A DNA stretch of 64,000 nt, from contig JAFZSL010000075.1 of the NCBI GenBank assembly GCA_017619375.1, forward strand, positions 1 through 64,000, written 5' to 3'. The notes under the pieces were generated by a model that was not told the origin of the DNA, made no database searches, and was given only the letters and a program-made list of their open reading frames with translations. Of this stretch, positions 24,327 to 32,771 are shown piece by piece. A program made the position numbers and the translations under genes. Each line of letters opens with the position of its first letter. Positions within the stretch are counted from its first letter, which is position 1. The stretch comes from Prevotella sp. (GTDB lineage Bacteria > Bacteroidota > Bacteroidia > Bacteroidales > Bacteroidaceae).

Positions 24327-24923
24327 ATGAAAAAGTATTTGACATTATTGGCAGTCGCCATGATGACTGTCTTAAGCTTACAGGCTCAGAGCAATGGTTA
24401 TGACACAAAACATGAGGTGGCCGTTAGTTACGGCATAGACTCTAACTCTCAGATTATCGATGCTTTCGAAGAAATCGGCGGAGGCCTTTTTGGTGCTAGG
24501 TTTGATAACGAGAAATACATCGGTCCCATCAGCGCAGAGTATTTCTATCATCTCAAACCGTGGTTAGGCGTGGGTGGTATCTTTGTTTACGGACAGAACA
24601 AACAGGATGTCATGATGGACCACGAAAAGAATGGCGAGAGCAAGAACAGCTACATCACGTTGATGCCTGCCGTGAAGTTCGACTGGCTGCGCAAGAAAAA
24701 CTTCGGCATGTACTCCAAACTGGCCGTCGGTGCCACGTTGCGTAGCGAGAAGTATGACAGCAACATCAACAGCAACAATAGCTATTCTGACTCAGAGGTG
24801 CATGTCAACTGGCAAGCATCATTAATAGGCATCGAGGGTGGCAGTCCCACCGTGCGCGGTTTCGCGGAACTGGGCATGGGCGAGCAGGGCATTATCCTGG
24901 CAGGTGTCAGATATAAGTTCTAA
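24327..24923 (+). CDS. Outer-membrane beta-barrel protein, small
   Basis: 198 residues. The signal peptide MKKYLTLLAVAMMTVLSLQAQ (1-21) is followed by alternating beta strands with aromatic girdles (EYFYHLKPWLGVGGIFVYG, KNSYITLMPAVKFDWL, MYSKLAVGATL) and the C-terminal GIILAGVRYKF, whose final Phe fits the barrel-assembly signal. It resembles the 8-stranded outer-membrane barrels of Bacteroidota, for which no specific role is known. The ATG at 24327 begins the signal peptide; the open frame upstream (from 24222) is non-conserved. It converges with the AmrS gene; a GC-rich hairpin lies between them. Confidence 0.82.
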   Translation: MKKYLTLLAVAMMTVLSLQAQSNGYDTKHEVAVSYGIDSNSQIIDAFEEIGGGLFGARFDNEKYIGPISAEYFYHLKPWLGVGGIFVYGQNKQDVMMDHEKNGESKNSYITLMPAVKFDWLRKKNFGMYSKLAVGATLRSEKYDSNINSNNSYSDSEVHVNWQASLIGIEGGSPTVRGFAELGMGEQGIILAGVRYKF

Positions 24924-24989
24924 CCATAATAGTTTGTGCGTCAAAAACGACAAGAGTGGCGGTGAGCATCTCCCCTTTTCCCTCTGTAC

Positions 24990-25010
24990 GGGCGGGTCTT
25001 GTGCCCGCCC
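24990..25010. repeat. GGGCGGG/CCCGCCC hairpin, copy 1 (acts as terminator)
   Basis: 7-bp GC stem with loop TCTTGTG, between two converging genes and three bases from the AmrS stop. The identical stem and loop recur at 62275-62295, so this is a repeat family that may double as a terminator. Confidence 0.7.
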
Positions 25011-25012
25011 TT

Positions 25013-25885
25013 TCACACGTTGCCTAAGTATATGTGCTGCACACCTTCCTCCAAGGCAACTTCCCGGGCGCGGTACAGCGTTTTGACGGGAGTGGGAGGG
25101 ACGTGTCGCATGCGGTGATGCGGGAAAAAGCGGCTGAGGTGCAGTGGGGCGTTGGAAAAGCCGTGCTCCACCAGCCAGCGACACATGGACCTTACCAATT
25201 CCATGTCATCGTTCACACCGGGGATGACGAGGTTGGTGATTTCCACCCATACGCCGGCGTCGTGCAGGGCGAGGAGGGTGTCGAGCACGGGTTGGAGGTG
25301 TGCACCGCACACCTCTTGGTAGATGTCGTCGGAAAAGGCCTTCAAGTCGATGTTGGCGGCGTCGAGGAAGGGCAGGAAGTCGCGTAGGGGTTCCTGGCAT
25401 ACGTATCCGGCACTCACCAGGATGTTCCATAGTCCCTGTTCGCGGGCGAGGCGGGCGGTGTCGGTGATGTATTCCAGATAGGTGAGGGGTTCGGTGTAGG
25501 TGTAGGCGATGCCGGGGCAGTGGTGCTGCTGACAGAGACGAACCACCTCTGCAGGGGGCAGTTCCACCCGTCTCACGTCATCGGGTCGCACTTGCGAGAT
25601 GTCGTGGTTCTGGCAGTTGAGACACCTCAGGTTGCATCCCGTGCACGCGATGGAAAGGCATCGGGTGCCGGGATGGAATTGGTTGAGGGGTTTCTTTTCT
25701 ATGGGATCGATGGCGATGGCGCAAGGAAGACCATAGACGTCGCTCACCAGACGACCGCCACTGTTGCGCCTGCTGCGGCAGCGGCCGCGCTTGCCCTCTG
25801 CCAACCGGCAGTGGTGGGGGCAGAGCAGACATTCCACCGTGCCGTCCCCCTGCCGTGAATAATAACGACATTCAACTCCTTCCAT
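25013..25885 (-). CDS. amrS: AmmeMemoRadiSam system radical SAM enzyme (AmrS)
   Basis: 290 residues of the PFL-activase-like radical SAM group. The 4Fe-4S motif CNLRCLNC has its cysteines at 84, 88 and 91. A second cysteine cluster lies at the N-terminus (ECLLCPHHC, GRC), a feature of the AmrS type. GIAYTYTEPLTYLEY, NIDLKAFSDDIY and ITNLVIPGVNDD follow as in the family. The start ATG overlaps the stop of the Memo-AMMECR1 gene by one base (TGATG), so the two are translated together. The reaction is not established in any organism; together with Memo and AMMECR1 domains it defines the AmmeMemoRadiSam system. Confidence 0.93.
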   Translation of the reverse strand: MEGVECRYYSRQGDGTVECLLCPHHCRLAEGKRGRCRSRRNSGGRLVSDVYGLPCAIAIDPIEKKPLNQFHPGTRCLSIACTGCNLRCLNCQNHDISQVRPDDVRRVELPPAEVVRLCQQHHCPGIAYTYTEPLTYLEYITDTARLAREQGLWNILVSAGYVCQEPLRDFLPFLDAANIDLKAFSDDIYQEVCGAHLQPVLDTLLALHDAGVWVEITNLVIPGVNDDMELVRSMCRWLVEHGFSNAPLHLSRFFPHHRMRHVPPTPVKTLYRAREVALEEGVQHIYLGNV

Positions 25886-27393
25886 CAGAACACGATGGCT
25901 TCATAGACATACAACTCGGCGTCGCGCCATCCGTTCCATCCCAGACCGGCCTTGTCTTGGGAGCAATGCCCCACAAACTCCTCCTTCGTCCAGTTCACCT
26001 CGTCGGCCACTTGAGGGAGGAAAGTGCCGCTGCGGTAACCTTTCTTGATATAGATGCCATGGCGGTGGAGTTGGAACTCGTCGAGGCTGTGGATACGTCG
26101 CATGGGGGTGAGCACCGACACCTCTATCTCGATGGATGACAGTTCTTCTTTGCGCAGACTGTGGAAACGAGGGTCTTCGAACGCGGCGGCGCGCGCCATC
26201 TCGTGCACCATCTCATAAAGAGGCGTGTCCTGACTGAAACTGCCCATGCAACCGCGCAGGCTGCCTTGTTTCATCAAAGAAACGAAGGCCCCGCAGTGGC
26301 AGCGCAGGGAGGGGGTGAGACGGCTTGGGGTGTATCTGGTGCTGTCGAAAGCGGTGCGGATGCTTCCGAGGGCGATTTCCTTGAGGATGGCCTTCTCCGC
26401 GTCGGTGAGGGTGAAGGATGTGGTGTCTGCGACTTCCGTTCGCTCTCCCGTTGCTTTTTCGGCAGGGTGGAAGACGGCGAAGGCGTGGTAGCCCACCACG
26501 CGGCTGTGGTCGTGGTTGGGGGCGTCGCCGGAGTTTTGGTAGAGCAGGTGGCGGATGTCGTGTTTCTTGTCGAGCATGAGCATCAGCGTGATGATGGCTT
26601 GTTCGCCGCATGCGCTGGTGGCGAGGTTGCGCTTCTTGCTGCGGGCGTTGCTGTCGAGTGTGGCGAGCAGTTGTGCCACGTCGCCGCTTTCGATGGCTTG
26701 TCGCGTCTTGCCATCCACCTCTCTGGCGTCGTCGTAGGAGGGGTAGTGGGAGAAGTCGCTGCTGATGATGAAGAGGTTGTCGCTGTTGAAATAGGGGCGC
26801 AGTGCGTCGGCCATCCGTTGCAAGTGACTGTAGTCGTTGGTGTTGACGATGATGGGTACGATGGGAGGCACATGTCCCAGGCGACGTTGCAGGAAGGGCA
26901 GCTGCACCTCCAGGCAGTGCTCGCGGTCGTGGGCCTCGGCGCGGTAGGTGAAGATGCTGTCTATGGCAGAGAGGTACTTGCCGGTCTCGCGGTCCACCTT
27001 CACTTGTCCGAGTGGCGTGCTGTAGAAGTCGTCTTCGGTGTTCACCGACGCTCCTTCGAGCCATTCGTAGTGACTGGGACCGATGAGGAACACACGTTTG
27101 TAGGTGTGTGCGGGGTCGAGGAGGGCGTAGGCCGCTGCCGCCACGTTGCCGGAGAAATAGTAGCCGGCGTGTGGGACGATGAGTGCGGCGATGTCGTTGC
27201 GTGCCGGTGTGTCGGCGTGGCGTGCGAGCAGGCTGTCCACGTCATGGGTCAGCTGCTTGGGGTCGCTGTCATAGAAACTACCGGCTTGTGTGGCCGGGCG
27301 CACCGTGGGGTCGTGTTGTCGCGGTGAGTCGGTGGTGTTGATGGGTATCATGGTTGTCAACAGGGTTAACAGGGTGATGTAAATGGGTTTCAT
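25885..27393 (-). CDS. AmmeMemoRadiSam proteins B and A fused (Memo-AMMECR1)
   Basis: 502 residues. Residues about 34-315 are a Memo domain: QAGSFYDSDP, IVPHAGYYFSGNVAA, GPSHYEWLEG, AHDREHCLEVQLPFLQ and ISSDFSHYPSYDDA give the His/Asp/Cys metal-site residues of the family. Residues about 335-502 are an AMMECR1 domain with the diagnostic SLRGCMGSFS and AAFEDPRFHSL. The usual two genes are one here. Odd: the first 20 residues (MKPIYITLLTLLTTMIPINT) are hydrophobic like a signal peptide, whereas the partner AmrS is plainly cytoplasmic; Met15 is an alternative start that would remove it. No promoter was identified in the short upstream gap. Confidence 0.92.
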   Translation of the reverse strand: MKPIYITLLTLLTTMIPINTTDSPRQHDPTVRPATQAGSFYDSDPKQLTHDVDSLLARHADTPARNDIAALIVPHAGYYFSGNVAAAAYALLDPAHTYKRVFLIGPSHYEWLEGASVNTEDDFYSTPLGQVKVDRETGKYLSAIDSIFTYRAEAHDREHCLEVQLPFLQRRLGHVPPIVPIIVNTNDYSHLQRMADALRPYFNSDNLFIISSDFSHYPSYDDAREVDGKTRQAIESGDVAQLLATLDSNARSKKRNLATSACGEQAIITLMLMLDKKHDIRHLLYQNSGDAPNHDHSRVVGYHAFAVFHPAEKATGERTEVADTTSFTLTDAEKAILKEIALGSIRTAFDSTRYTPSRLTPSLRCHCGAFVSLMKQGSLRGCMGSFSQDTPLYEMVHEMARAAAFEDPRFHSLRKEELSSIEIEVSVLTPMRRIHSLDEFQLHRHGIYIKKGYRSGTFLPQVADEVNWTKEEFVGHCSQDKAGLGWNGWRDAELYVYEAIVF

Positions 27394-27458
27394 GTCAAGG
27401 GGTCGGAATGTAACTGATGGAAATGCCGCGTCACTAAATCAGGATGGTAGGACACACC

Positions 27459-28715
27459 TTATTTTATTACATGTTTTTTTCCGTTTTTGATGACTATGCC
27501 CTTGGTGGCTTTTGTGGCTTTCGCGCCTCCGATGGTATAGGCATTGGCACAATCCCGTTCATCGGCGTAAGGTGTTTCCACACGGACGGGGTCGGTGATG
27601 AAGTTCTTGAGTGAGAAGAGGGCACTGCACGGCTTGCCGTTGTCGTTGCTCCACAAGCCAGCGTAATACCAGTTGGTGGTCACATTGGTGTTCGTGCCCC
27701 ATTCATTGGCTTCCAGCCACCACCAGTAGAGGCCGTTGACGTTGCTGTAGCGGTTGAGCAGGGTGATGAGGTCGTCGGTGAACGCCTTTTGTCCGGCTTG
27801 AGATATTTCATAGTCCGTGGATCCCGGTCCCCAACGGTAGTAGAAACCGGTCTCCACAATCTGGATTTTCTTCGTGGGGAAGTCGCGGGTCAATGAGTTG
27901 AGCACGTCTTCCAAAACCGACAGTTTGCCATGGTGGTAGGGGTAGTAGCTCAAGCCGATGATGTCGTAGTCCACGTCGTATTTCTTCAGCGTGTTGTAGA
28001 GCGTCTTGGCTCCCCATCCGTTGTTGCTCAGTTCGGTGTGGAGGACGATTTTGGCATTGGGACACACCTGGCGGCAGGCTTCCGCGCTGCGTTTCAGGTA
28101 GAGGGCGAAGTTGGCCATCGTGCCAATGACGTTGCCGGTGGTCACGCTCTCGCCGTTGGCATAGCATTTGCCGGTGGGCCAAAGTTCGCCCACCGTCACC
28201 TCGTTGCCTATTTGGATGTCGTCAGGTTCGGCACCGGCGTCCTTCAGGGCGGAGAGGGTGCTTACGGTGTAGTCGTAGAGGTAGTTGCCCAGCGTGGTGG
28301 GGTCGGTGGTGTTCCAGGCGGAGGGGGTGGAGTGTTGTCCGGGGTCGGTCCACGTGTCGGAGTAGTGGTAGTCGAGCAGGAAGTTGAAACCAGCATCCTT
28401 GATTTGCTTGCCAAGGACCTTCACGTATTCAAGGTCCTGGCGCACCCCTTCCCCTTTGTGGGTGCTGCTGGCCTTCGAGGGATCGACAAAAAGGCGCACG
28501 CGCATGGAGTTGAGACCTTGCGCCTTGAGGTAGGCGAGGAAGGCGGTGGCGGTGGCCAGGGTGTTGCCGTCGGCGTCCATGTAGGTCTTTCCTGCGTTAT
28601 AATATTCAGTGAGCATCGAGATGTCGCCGCCCACCACCTTGGGGTGGTTGGTGGCTGACAGCGTACTTGAAACCAGGCAGAGAAGTGAAAGGTAAAGAAT
28701 GTGGATTCGTCTCAT
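27459..28715 (-). CDS. Arabinogalactan endo-beta-1,4-galactanase, GH53
   Basis: A secreted glycoside hydrolase of family 53 that cuts beta-1,4-galactan side chains of pectin. It has 418 residues. A signal peptide (1-20) is followed by VVGGDISMLTEYYNAG, LNSMRVRLFVDP, FLLDYHYSDTWTDPGQH, the acid/base Glu172 in IQIGNEVTVG and the nucleophile Glu288 in IQIVETGFYY. The C-terminal tail KGIVIKNGKKHVIK resembles the end of Prevotella type IX secretion sorting domains but is short, so the route to the surface is uncertain. A -7 box lies just upstream. It is a single gene without susCD neighbours. Confidence 0.95.
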   Translation of the reverse strand: MRRIHILYLSLLCLVSSTLSATNHPKVVGGDISMLTEYYNAGKTYMDADGNTLATATAFLAYLKAQGLNSMRVRLFVDPSKASSTHKGEGVRQDLEYVKVLGKQIKDAGFNFLLDYHYSDTWTDPGQHSTPSAWNTTDPTTLGNYLYDYTVSTLSALKDAGAEPDDIQIGNEVTVGELWPTGKCYANGESVTTGNVIGTMANFALYLKRSAEACRQVCPNAKIVLHTELSNNGWGAKTLYNTLKKYDVDYDIIGLSYYPYHHGKLSVLEDVLNSLTRDFPTKKIQIVETGFYYRWGPGSTDYEISQAGQKAFTDDLITLLNRYSNVNGLYWWWLEANEWGTNTNVTTNWYYAGLWSNDNGKPCSALFSLKNFITDPVRVETPYADERDCANAYTIGGAKATKATKGIVIKNGKKHVIK

Positions 28716-28762
28716 TTCGCAAGTTGTTGGCAGGTGAATATCGGTTGGCTTGTTTTATGGCG

Positions 28763-28770
28763 CAAATATA
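28763..28770 (-). promoter_or_regulatory. Candidate -7 box (TATATTTG) of the GH53 gene
   Basis: TAnnTTTG on the minus strand, about 48 bases before the GH53 start; no clear -33. The rest of this 325-base divergent gap holds a degenerate copy of the GC hairpin family near 28870-28902 and the dnaG promoter. Confidence 0.5.
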
Positions 28771-28999
28771 GACATTTTTTGGGAATAAACAGCCCCTCAA
28801 ACTGAAAAAACTCAAAAAGCTCCCTCCGACCATTCCGATTAGTCTGGCCATTCCCTCTCCTCGTGAGGTTGTTCTTCGTGGGCGGCTTTGCTGTCGCTTC
28901 TTGTTTTCCGACTATTTGATAGAAACCTTTTCCATCCCTGCTATATCCATTACAAAGGTTATGCAAAACATGAAATTAACAAATCTTATCCCCCTTTTC

Positions 29000-29030
29000 T
29001 TGGGTGGTCGGAATTATTGTCGTATTTTTG
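29000..29030 (+). promoter_or_regulatory. Promoter of dnaG
   Basis: TTG (29000-29002), 20-base spacer, TATTTTTG (29023-29030), with the ATG at 29041. The leader is therefore only a few bases long, unless the start codon is further in. Confidence 0.65.
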
Positions 29031-29040
29031 TCGGTGAGAA

Positions 29041-30978
29041 ATGATAGACAGCCATACCATAGACCGCATCATGGATGCCGCCAACATCGTTGACGTCGTC
29101 TCTGAATTCGTCACGCTGAAGAAGAGCGGGATGAACTACAAGGGTTTGTGCCCTTTCCATGACGACCGCACGCCCTCGTTCTCCGTCTCTCCCTCGCGCG
29201 GCATCTACAAGTGTTTCTCATGCGGGAAGGCCGGCAATGCCGCCAACTTCATCATGGAGCACGAGCAGATGACTTATCCTGAGGCGTTGAAATGGCTGGC
29301 AAGGAAATACAACATCGAGGTGGAGGAGCGCGAACTCACTCCCGAGGAGCGAAAGCAGGAGAGCGAGCGGGAGAGCATCCTCATCGTCAACGAATGGGCG
29401 GCTGACTATTTCAACGACATCCTCCGCAACGACCCCGACGGGCAGGCCATAGGCATGGCCTATTTCCACTCCAGGGGATTCCGCGACGACATCATCAACA
29501 AGTTCCGCCTGGGATTCGCCACCAACCGGCGTGACGCCATGGTTTCTATGGCAAGGAAAAAGGGATATGACGACAACTACCTCGTGAGTAGCGGACTGTG
29601 TGTGCGACGTGACGATGGAAGCCTCTACGACCGCTTCGCCGGCAGGGTCATCTTCCCATGGATAGCTGTCAGCGGAAAGGTGACCGCTTTCGGTGGACGA
29701 CTGCTCGACTCGCGCACGAAGGGGGTGGCGCAGAAATATGTCAACTCTCCCGACTCCGTGGTCTATCACAAGGACCATGAACTATACGGCATCTTCCAAG
29801 CCAAGAAGGCCATCTCGAAAGAGGACTGCGTCTACATGGTGGAGGGGTACACCGATGTCATTTCCATGCATCAGTGCGGGATAGAGAACGTGGTGGCCAA
29901 CTCCGGCACCGCCCTCAGCGTCTATCAGATCAGGCTCCTCCATCGCTTCACGCAGAACGTCGTCCTACTCTACGACGGCGACGAGGCGGGCATACACGCC
30001 GCCCTCAGGGGCACCGACATGATGCTGGCCGAGGGAATGAACATCAAGGTGCTCCTGCTCCCCGATGGAGAAGACCCCGACAGTTTCGCCAGGAAACACA
30101 CCGCTGAAGACTTCCGCGAATACATCGCCAGCCATCAGACGGACTTCATCGAGTTCAAGACCCAGGTGATGCTCAAGGGGGTCACTGACCCCGTCAAGCG
30201 TTCGGAGGCCATCTCCAGCATCGTCAAGAGCATCTCGCAGGTGAAAGACACCATCACAAGGGCCACCTACATCAAGGACTGTGCCATAAGAATCGGATTG
30301 GCCGAACGGACGCTCATCGAACAGATGAACAAGTTCATACGCAGCGACCGTGAGGAGAAGGCGAGGCAGCAGGAACGAGAAGAGGCCAGAAAGGAGCGAC
30401 AGGGTGGTGTCGTTCAACAGATGGGTCCTCCTTCCTACAGCCAAAAGACAAGGATGTTGGAGGAATTCATCGTCCAGATGGTCGTGAGGCACGGGGCGGA
30501 GGTGCCTTTCCACGAAGTGGAAGGGGCCGATGGAGTGACATTCGACCTCTCCGTGGCGGAGTTCATCTATTACGACCTGGCGGCCGATGACATACGGTTG
30601 GAGAATGCCATCTGCCAGAACATCGTCAACGAGGCGGTCGAATTGGTGCAAGGGGGTGAGACGAATCTCATGGAGCATTTCACCAAGCATCCCGACCCGG
30701 AAGTGAGCGGGATGGCATCCAAACTGGGAGAGGATGACTACAAACTCTCAGAGAGTTTGAAATTGAAATTGGGGGAGGAGCGCCTCCGTGCACAAGTGGA
30801 ACACATCTTGCTTGACTATAGGATGAACATGCTTGAAAATCGCAGGGAAGACCTGAGAAAGCAATTTTACGCCGCCACCACCGATGAGGAGCGAAATAAA
30901 GTGATGGAGGAGACAAAACGATTGCAAGACCTGAGAAGCGAAATCGCGAAAAGGACAGGGAAAAGCATCATCTTATGA
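29041..30978 (+). CDS. dnaG: DNA primase
   Basis: DnaG makes RNA primers at the replication fork. The 645-residue protein has the CHC2 zinc finger (CPFH at 37-40, CFSC at 58-61), the catalytic core with the TOPRIM motifs VYMVEGYTDVISMHQCGI and VLLYDGDEAGIHAAL, and a C-terminal region that should contact the replicative helicase. The residues from about 430 (EKARQQEREEARKERQG) form a charged linker before this C-terminal domain. Length is in the normal range. Unlike the rpsU-dnaG-rpoD order of many bacteria, the gene here has its own promoter, with a short leader. Confidence 0.96.
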   Translation: MIDSHTIDRIMDAANIVDVVSEFVTLKKSGMNYKGLCPFHDDRTPSFSVSPSRGIYKCFSCGKAGNAANFIMEHEQMTYPEALKWLARKYNIEVEERELTPEERKQESERESILIVNEWAADYFNDILRNDPDGQAIGMAYFHSRGFRDDIINKFRLGFATNRRDAMVSMARKKGYDDNYLVSSGLCVRRDDGSLYDRFAGRVIFPWIAVSGKVTAFGGRLLDSRTKGVAQKYVNSPDSVVYHKDHELYGIFQAKKAISKEDCVYMVEGYTDVISMHQCGIENVVANSGTALSVYQIRLLHRFTQNVVLLYDGDEAGIHAALRGTDMMLAEGMNIKVLLLPDGEDPDSFARKHTAEDFREYIASHQTDFIEFKTQVMLKGVTDPVKRSEAISSIVKSISQVKDTITRATYIKDCAIRIGLAERTLIEQMNKFIRSDREEKARQQEREEARKERQGGVVQQMGPPSYSQKTRMLEEFIVQMVVRHGAEVPFHEVEGADGVTFDLSVAEFIYYDLAADDIRLENAICQNIVNEAVELVQGGETNLMEHFTKHPDPEVSGMASKLGEDDYKLSESLKLKLGEERLRAQVEHILLDYRMNMLENRREDLRKQFYAATTDEERNKVMEETKRLQDLRSEIAKRTGKSIIL

Positions 30979-31031
30979 CATGACAAAACATAACATCATT
31001 TGACTAACCTAAGTTTAATAGAAAAATATAT

Positions 31032-32768
31032 ATGGAATATATCTTGATCATCTTTATCATCGTTGGTCTTTCGGTCATTGGCTCACTCGTCTATAACAGA
31101 GTGTTTGGGAATGTCTTTGCCAAGACGAATTTTTCTGTCGTAGAACAGAAACTGGCCCCGGATGCCAGGGCCAAACTCTTGGAGAAATGGACCAATGAGG
31201 CGCTGCACGAACTGAATTGCAACGTGCGGTGGGTGGATGAGAATGGCACGCGAGAGGCCCAATACGACTACCAAAGCGGGCATTTCAGGCTGCATCTGGA
31301 TAAATCGACACCCTATGTGAGAATGTCGTTCCTCTTCTGTTTCTCCTCCTCGATGGACAATATTGAAATCGCCAGGGTGGTGGCCAACAAATGCAACATC
31401 AACTCCGACAACGCCAGGGTGGTTTACAGCGTCAACGACGAGAAGCACGAGGTCGACATGCACATCATTTCCGGCTTGATGATACATCCCGACACGGCAA
31501 AAAACACGTTGGCAGAAGCCATGGCGGCCTCCTTCAGTTGGCAGAACGCCATTATCAGGAAATTTGCCGAGATGGAGGATGAGAAGACTGGCACCGGAGA
31601 ACCCGACAGCGAACTTTCCATCGCCAACAGGAAAAGGGAATTATTCATGGCCAGACAGCAAGAGATGAGACTGCAAGAGGGAGATGCACAAGAATTCCGC
31701 TCCGTCAACGGAATGGGCATCACCTTGCAAATGCTGCTCGACAAAGCCATGGGACTGACCAACACGCACCCTACGCGCCTGGAGGTGTATAGCAACGTGG
31801 TGGAGGTGCTCTCTGACGAGAAGAACATCCTGGAATACCATCTTGACGACTTGGCAAAGGAACTCAGAGGGGATGACTCTCACAAATATGCCACGGCGAT
31901 GATGTGGACTTTCCTCCCCGCGGAACCGAAGGTGGAGCGCGCCATCACTTTCACACTCAACGACGAAGGCTCCGACGGCACCACGGCGTGGTTCCGGGTC
32001 AATGCCATGCTCGTACCCATGTCTGTCTCGCCCGCACAGCCTTACAACCAAAGGGGCAACGCCCTTGCTTGCTCCGTGCTCATGGCTCGCGACAGTGTCT
32101 CAAGACAGCAACTGATTGATGAAAGCAACTACATGTGGAAGGAGGCTGTGCAGAAAATCAAAAACGGGGAGGAGGACACCCTTACGCAGGAGCAAGCCCT
32201 CATCTCCTCGTGCACCGACATGGGCATCGCACAAATGCTGTACCAGGGAAAGAAACGATTCCTCGCCAAACGATTCTTCGAAGCGCTTCCTTTCTTCGAG
32301 AACGCATACCACATGATGCTCCCTGACTTCGACAAGATGAGAGGACGACAGAAGGAAACTTTCTATGAGGTCGTCTATCACATCGGTTTCTGCTACTGCG
32401 ACCTCAAGCAATACGACAGGGCGCTGGGGTATCTCGACATGCTGGCGGGGCTCCGACGTATCACATACACCACGGAACAAGTGAATGCCATGGTCAATTC
32501 CGGAGACTTCCGCTCAATGGACATCATCGATCAACTGATAGCTTCCATCAACGAAAGCCTCGACCTGGAGGAGGGGGAGAAACCGGCGGAACACATTCAG
32601 TCTTTCCTCGCGTTCCTGAACAGGAGAAAGGCTTTCATCTTGGTCGACAAGGGAAAACTGGAGGAGGCCAAGGTGCTGCTCAACAAGATGCTGGAAGACC
32701 CTCTCTCTGCCGACTATGCCATCAACGAACTCGCTTATATACAAAAACTGGAGAATAACAAGCCTTGA
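31032..32768 (+). CDS. Membrane-anchored tetratricopeptide protein, function unknown
   Basis: 578 residues. An N-terminal membrane helix (2-20, YILIIFIIVGLSVIGSLVY) is followed by a 200-residue mixed domain (LHELNCNVRWVDENGTREAQ, YVRMSFLFCFSSSMDNIEIA) and then helical repeats of TPR type in the C-terminal third (RFFEALPFFENAYHM, GFCYCDLKQYDRALGYLDML, KAFILVDKGKLEEAKVLLNK). I do not recognise a named family beyond TPR. It is three bases ahead of the cardiolipin synthase gene, so the pair is co-translated; a role in envelope or phospholipid biology is inferred from this alone. Confidence 0.85.
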   Translation: MEYILIIFIIVGLSVIGSLVYNRVFGNVFAKTNFSVVEQKLAPDARAKLLEKWTNEALHELNCNVRWVDENGTREAQYDYQSGHFRLHLDKSTPYVRMSFLFCFSSSMDNIEIARVVANKCNINSDNARVVYSVNDEKHEVDMHIISGLMIHPDTAKNTLAEAMAASFSWQNAIIRKFAEMEDEKTGTGEPDSELSIANRKRELFMARQQEMRLQEGDAQEFRSVNGMGITLQMLLDKAMGLTNTHPTRLEVYSNVVEVLSDEKNILEYHLDDLAKELRGDDSHKYATAMMWTFLPAEPKVERAITFTLNDEGSDGTTAWFRVNAMLVPMSVSPAQPYNQRGNALACSVLMARDSVSRQQLIDESNYMWKEAVQKIKNGEEDTLTQEQALISSCTDMGIAQMLYQGKKRFLAKRFFEALPFFENAYHMMLPDFDKMRGRQKETFYEVVYHIGFCYCDLKQYDRALGYLDMLAGLRRITYTTEQVNAMVNSGDFRSMDIIDQLIASINESLDLEEGEKPAEHIQSFLAFLNRRKAFILVDKGKLEEAKVLLNKMLEDPLSADYAINELAYIQKLENNKP

Positions 32769-32771
32769 CAC

